Source: Lactobacillus johnsonii (lineage in GTDB: Bacteria; Bacillota; Bacilli; Lactobacillales; Lactobacillaceae). Taken from it: 64,000 nucleotides of DNA. The stretch spans positions 744,001 through 808,000 of the forward strand of contig NZ_CP059055.1 of assembly GCF_014058685.1 (NCBI RefSeq), written 5' to 3'. A program made the translations under genes and the position numbers. Below are positions 62,501-64,000 of the stretch, in pieces (the first letter of the stretch is position 1; every line of letters starts with the position of its first letter). The notes under the pieces are model-generated. The model worked only from the letters and a program-made list of their open reading frames with translations, was not told the origin of the DNA and did no database searches.

Positions 62501-63394
62501 ATGCTAAATGGAATTGTAGTAGTAAATAAGCCACGCGGAGTAACCAGTAGTGACTGTGTTTATAAATTACGAAAAATTTTACAAATTAGAAAAATTGGAC
62601 ATGCAGGTACACTGGATCCAGAAGTAAATGGGGTATTACCGATTGCAATTGGCCAAGCCACAAAGCTAATTGAATTGATGCATGAAAAACCAAAGTCATA
62701 TATTGGAAGTGGAATGTTTGGTAAAGCAACCGATAGCTATGATTTAGATGGAACAACCACTGCAGAAGAAAAGATAGTTACTCCATTTACAAGTGATGAA
62801 ATTATTAGTGGAATGAAAAAACTTACTGGAAAGATTGATCAAGTTCCTCCAATATATTCTGCGGTCCGTGTTAATGGTAAAAGACTTTATGAATATGCTC
62901 GAGAAAATATCCCAGTAGAACGTCCGAAAAGAAAAGTAAACATTTATAGTTATGAATTAACTCAAGATCCAGAATATGATCCACTAGAAAAAACTGAAAG
63001 TTTTAATTTTGCTATTCGCTGTTCTAAAGGAACCTATGTACGATCCCTAGTAAATGATTTGGGAGAGGAATTGGGAGTTCCAGCTGTAATGACCAGTCTT
63101 ACTAGAACTAGCAGTTCAGGTTTTGATTTAAGTCAAGCGGTAGATCTAGAAACTATTGAAAAAGAAATAGATTATCCTGAAAAATGGCTTCAACCAATTG
63201 ATAGCTTTTTCGTAGATTTACCCCAACTTCAAATATCACCAGATCAATTTAAAAGAGTTTCAAATGGAGCAAGCATTAAATTGAATACCACTTATGCCAA
63301 GGTAGCTTTGGTTTATAATGGACATATAAAAGCTATTTATCAACGACAAGGTAAAATTTATCGTCCTGAAATGATGCTTTTAAAAAATGAATAG
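62501..63394 (+). CDS. truB: tRNA pseudouridine55 synthase TruB
   Basis: It makes pseudouridine 55 in the T loop of tRNAs. The 297-residue protein has NGIVVVNKPRGVTSSD, the catalytic segment GHAGTLDPEVNGVLPIAIG with D39, and KGTYVRSLVNDLGEELG. The C-terminal part is the short Firmicute extension. GGAG precedes the ATG. truB-ribF is the conserved pair. It follows a hairpin between rbfA and itself. Confidence 0.96.
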   Translation: MLNGIVVVNKPRGVTSSDCVYKLRKILQIRKIGHAGTLDPEVNGVLPIAIGQATKLIELMHEKPKSYIGSGMFGKATDSYDLDGTTTAEEKIVTPFTSDEIISGMKKLTGKIDQVPPIYSAVRVNGKRLYEYARENIPVERPKRKVNIYSYELTQDPEYDPLEKTESFNFAIRCSKGTYVRSLVNDLGEELGVPAVMTSLTRTSSSGFDLSQAVDLETIEKEIDYPEKWLQPIDSFFVDLPQLQISPDQFKRVSNGASIKLNTTYAKVALVYNGHIKAIYQRQGKIYRPEMMLLKNE

Positions 63395-63406
63395 TGAGAG
63401 TAAAAA

Positions 63407-64000
63407 ATGAAAGTAATAACCTTAGATTATCCTATTTCTGCACCTATCACGACTAAAAAGGTAATCTTAACGCTAGGTTTTTTTGATGGGGTGCATATTG
63501 GACATCAAAAACTCATTAAAGATGCTAAGCTAATAGCAGAACAAAAGCACTTACCATTAATGGTAATGACTTTTGATAAACATCCTAAAGAAATTTATAA
63601 AAACGATCATAAATTTGTCTATTTAGAAACTGAGCAAGAAAAAGAGCGTAAAATGGAGAAGCTGGGAGTAGATTACTTAGTAATTATTAAATTTACTAAA
63701 GAATTTAGCCAGCTTTCGCCTCAAGATTTTGTTGATCAGGTGGTAATGAAACTCAAAGCTGATACAGTAGTCGTTGGTTTTGATTATACTTATGGCCCCA
63801 AAGATATTGCTAATGTAGAAAATCTACCTAAATTTGCTAAAGATAGATTTAAAATTGTAGTGGAGCCAAAACAAGCAATAGATAAAATAAAAGTGGGATC
63901 TACTTATATTAGAAAAGCTATTCAGCATGGAAATGTTGAACTAGCAGCTGAGTTACTTGGCCAGCCTTATGAAACTTCTGGCATTATTGTTCACGGCTTC
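63407..64000 (+). CDS. ribF: Riboflavin kinase/FAD synthetase RibF (partial, N-terminal 198 residues)
   Basis: A bifunctional enzyme that makes FMN and FAD from riboflavin. The visible part is the FAD synthetase domain: LTLGFFDGVHIGHQKLI with the nucleotidyltransferase GxHxGH, VVGFDYTYG, and STYIRKAIQHGNVELAAELL. The C-terminal riboflavin kinase domain begins at the window edge (GQPYETSGIIVHGF). No frameshift in the visible part. The start ATG 63407 follows GAGAG 12 bases after truB. Confidence 0.93.
   Translation, partial: MKVITLDYPISAPITTKKVILTLGFFDGVHIGHQKLIKDAKLIAEQKHLPLMVMTFDKHPKEIYKNDHKFVYLETEQEKERKMEKLGVDYLVIIKFTKEFSQLSPQDFVDQVVMKLKADTVVVGFDYTYGPKDIANVENLPKFAKDRFKIVVEPKQAIDKIKVGSTYIRKAIQHGNVELAAELLGQPYETSGIIVHGF

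Noticed and set aside
1-64000. Search for CRISPR arrays, insertion sequences, phage genes, toxin-antitoxin pairs or defence systems
   Set aside because: No regularly spaced repeats, transposases, integrases or phage structural genes were seen; the gene content is core genome with a few accessory genes.

Overview
The window is a 64 kb piece of a low-GC Firmicute chromosome, almost certainly a Lactobacillus of the acidophilus/gasseri/johnsonii complex. The evidence is the AT-rich sequence, the B. subtilis-like gene order (rpoZ-priA-fmt-rsmB-prpC-pknB-rsgA-rpe-thiN; plsX-acpP-rnc-smc-ftsY-ffh-rpsP-rimM-trmD-rplS; rpsB-tsf-pyrH-frr-uppS-cdsA-rseP-proS-polC-rimP-nusA-rnpM-ylxQ-infB-rbfA-truB-ribF), a Lacto-rpsB-type leader, a C69 dipeptidase and tandem OppA genes. 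The species call is inference. Almost everything lies on the + strand; only rpmB, lepB, lexA, cfa and plsC are on the - strand.

Layout. 1-9.8 kb: end of rpoZ, then a tight operon for replication restart, initiator-tRNA formylation, rRNA methylation, the PrpC/PknB signalling pair, RsgA, Rpe and thiamine pyrophosphokinase. 9.8-15.6 kb: rpmB divergent from an Asp23-fakA-recG-plsX-acpP lipid/DNA-repair operon. 15.7-23.6 kb: an oligopeptide permease, oppDFBC, followed by two separately transcribed oppA paralogues. 23.7-34.8 kb: rnc-smc-ftsY, pepD, ylxM-ffh, rpsP-rimM-trmD, rplS. 34.8-44.7 kb is an accessory-like stretch: lepB, a Nudix hydrolase, a uracil-DNA-glycosylase-like protein without iron-sulphur cysteines, an SOS node (lexA divergent from ynzC), yneF, a heterodimeric ABC exporter, cfa, plsC and a methyltransferase/GIY-YIG fusion. 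44.7-64 kb: translation, envelope and replication genes from rpsB to ribF, the last cut by the window edge.

Control. Good sigma-A-type promoters with 16-17 base spacers stand before rpmB, the Asp23 gene, oppD, both oppA genes, rpsP, rplS, lepB, lexA, rpsB and rimP. Structured leaders precede rplS (L19 leader) and rpsB (Lacto-rpsB), and the rimP-nusA leader contains a complete terminator hairpin. Terminators also sit inside two apparent operons (rpsP/rimM and rbfA/truB). A LexA-box-like site overlaps the lexA -35 element.

No stretch longer than 300 bases lacks a gene; the largest gaps are 19661-19952, 35525-35719, 10043-10212, 15622-15778 and 44726-44878, and each holds regulatory sequence. 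I saw no tRNA or rRNA gene, insertion sequence, prophage or CRISPR array. Most of the window is ordinary core genome. The points most worth following up are the nusA leader attenuator, the shared 5' ends of the two oppA transcripts, the palindromes at the opp promoter, the TrmN6-like/GIY-YIG fusion and the UDG-like protein lacking cluster cysteines.
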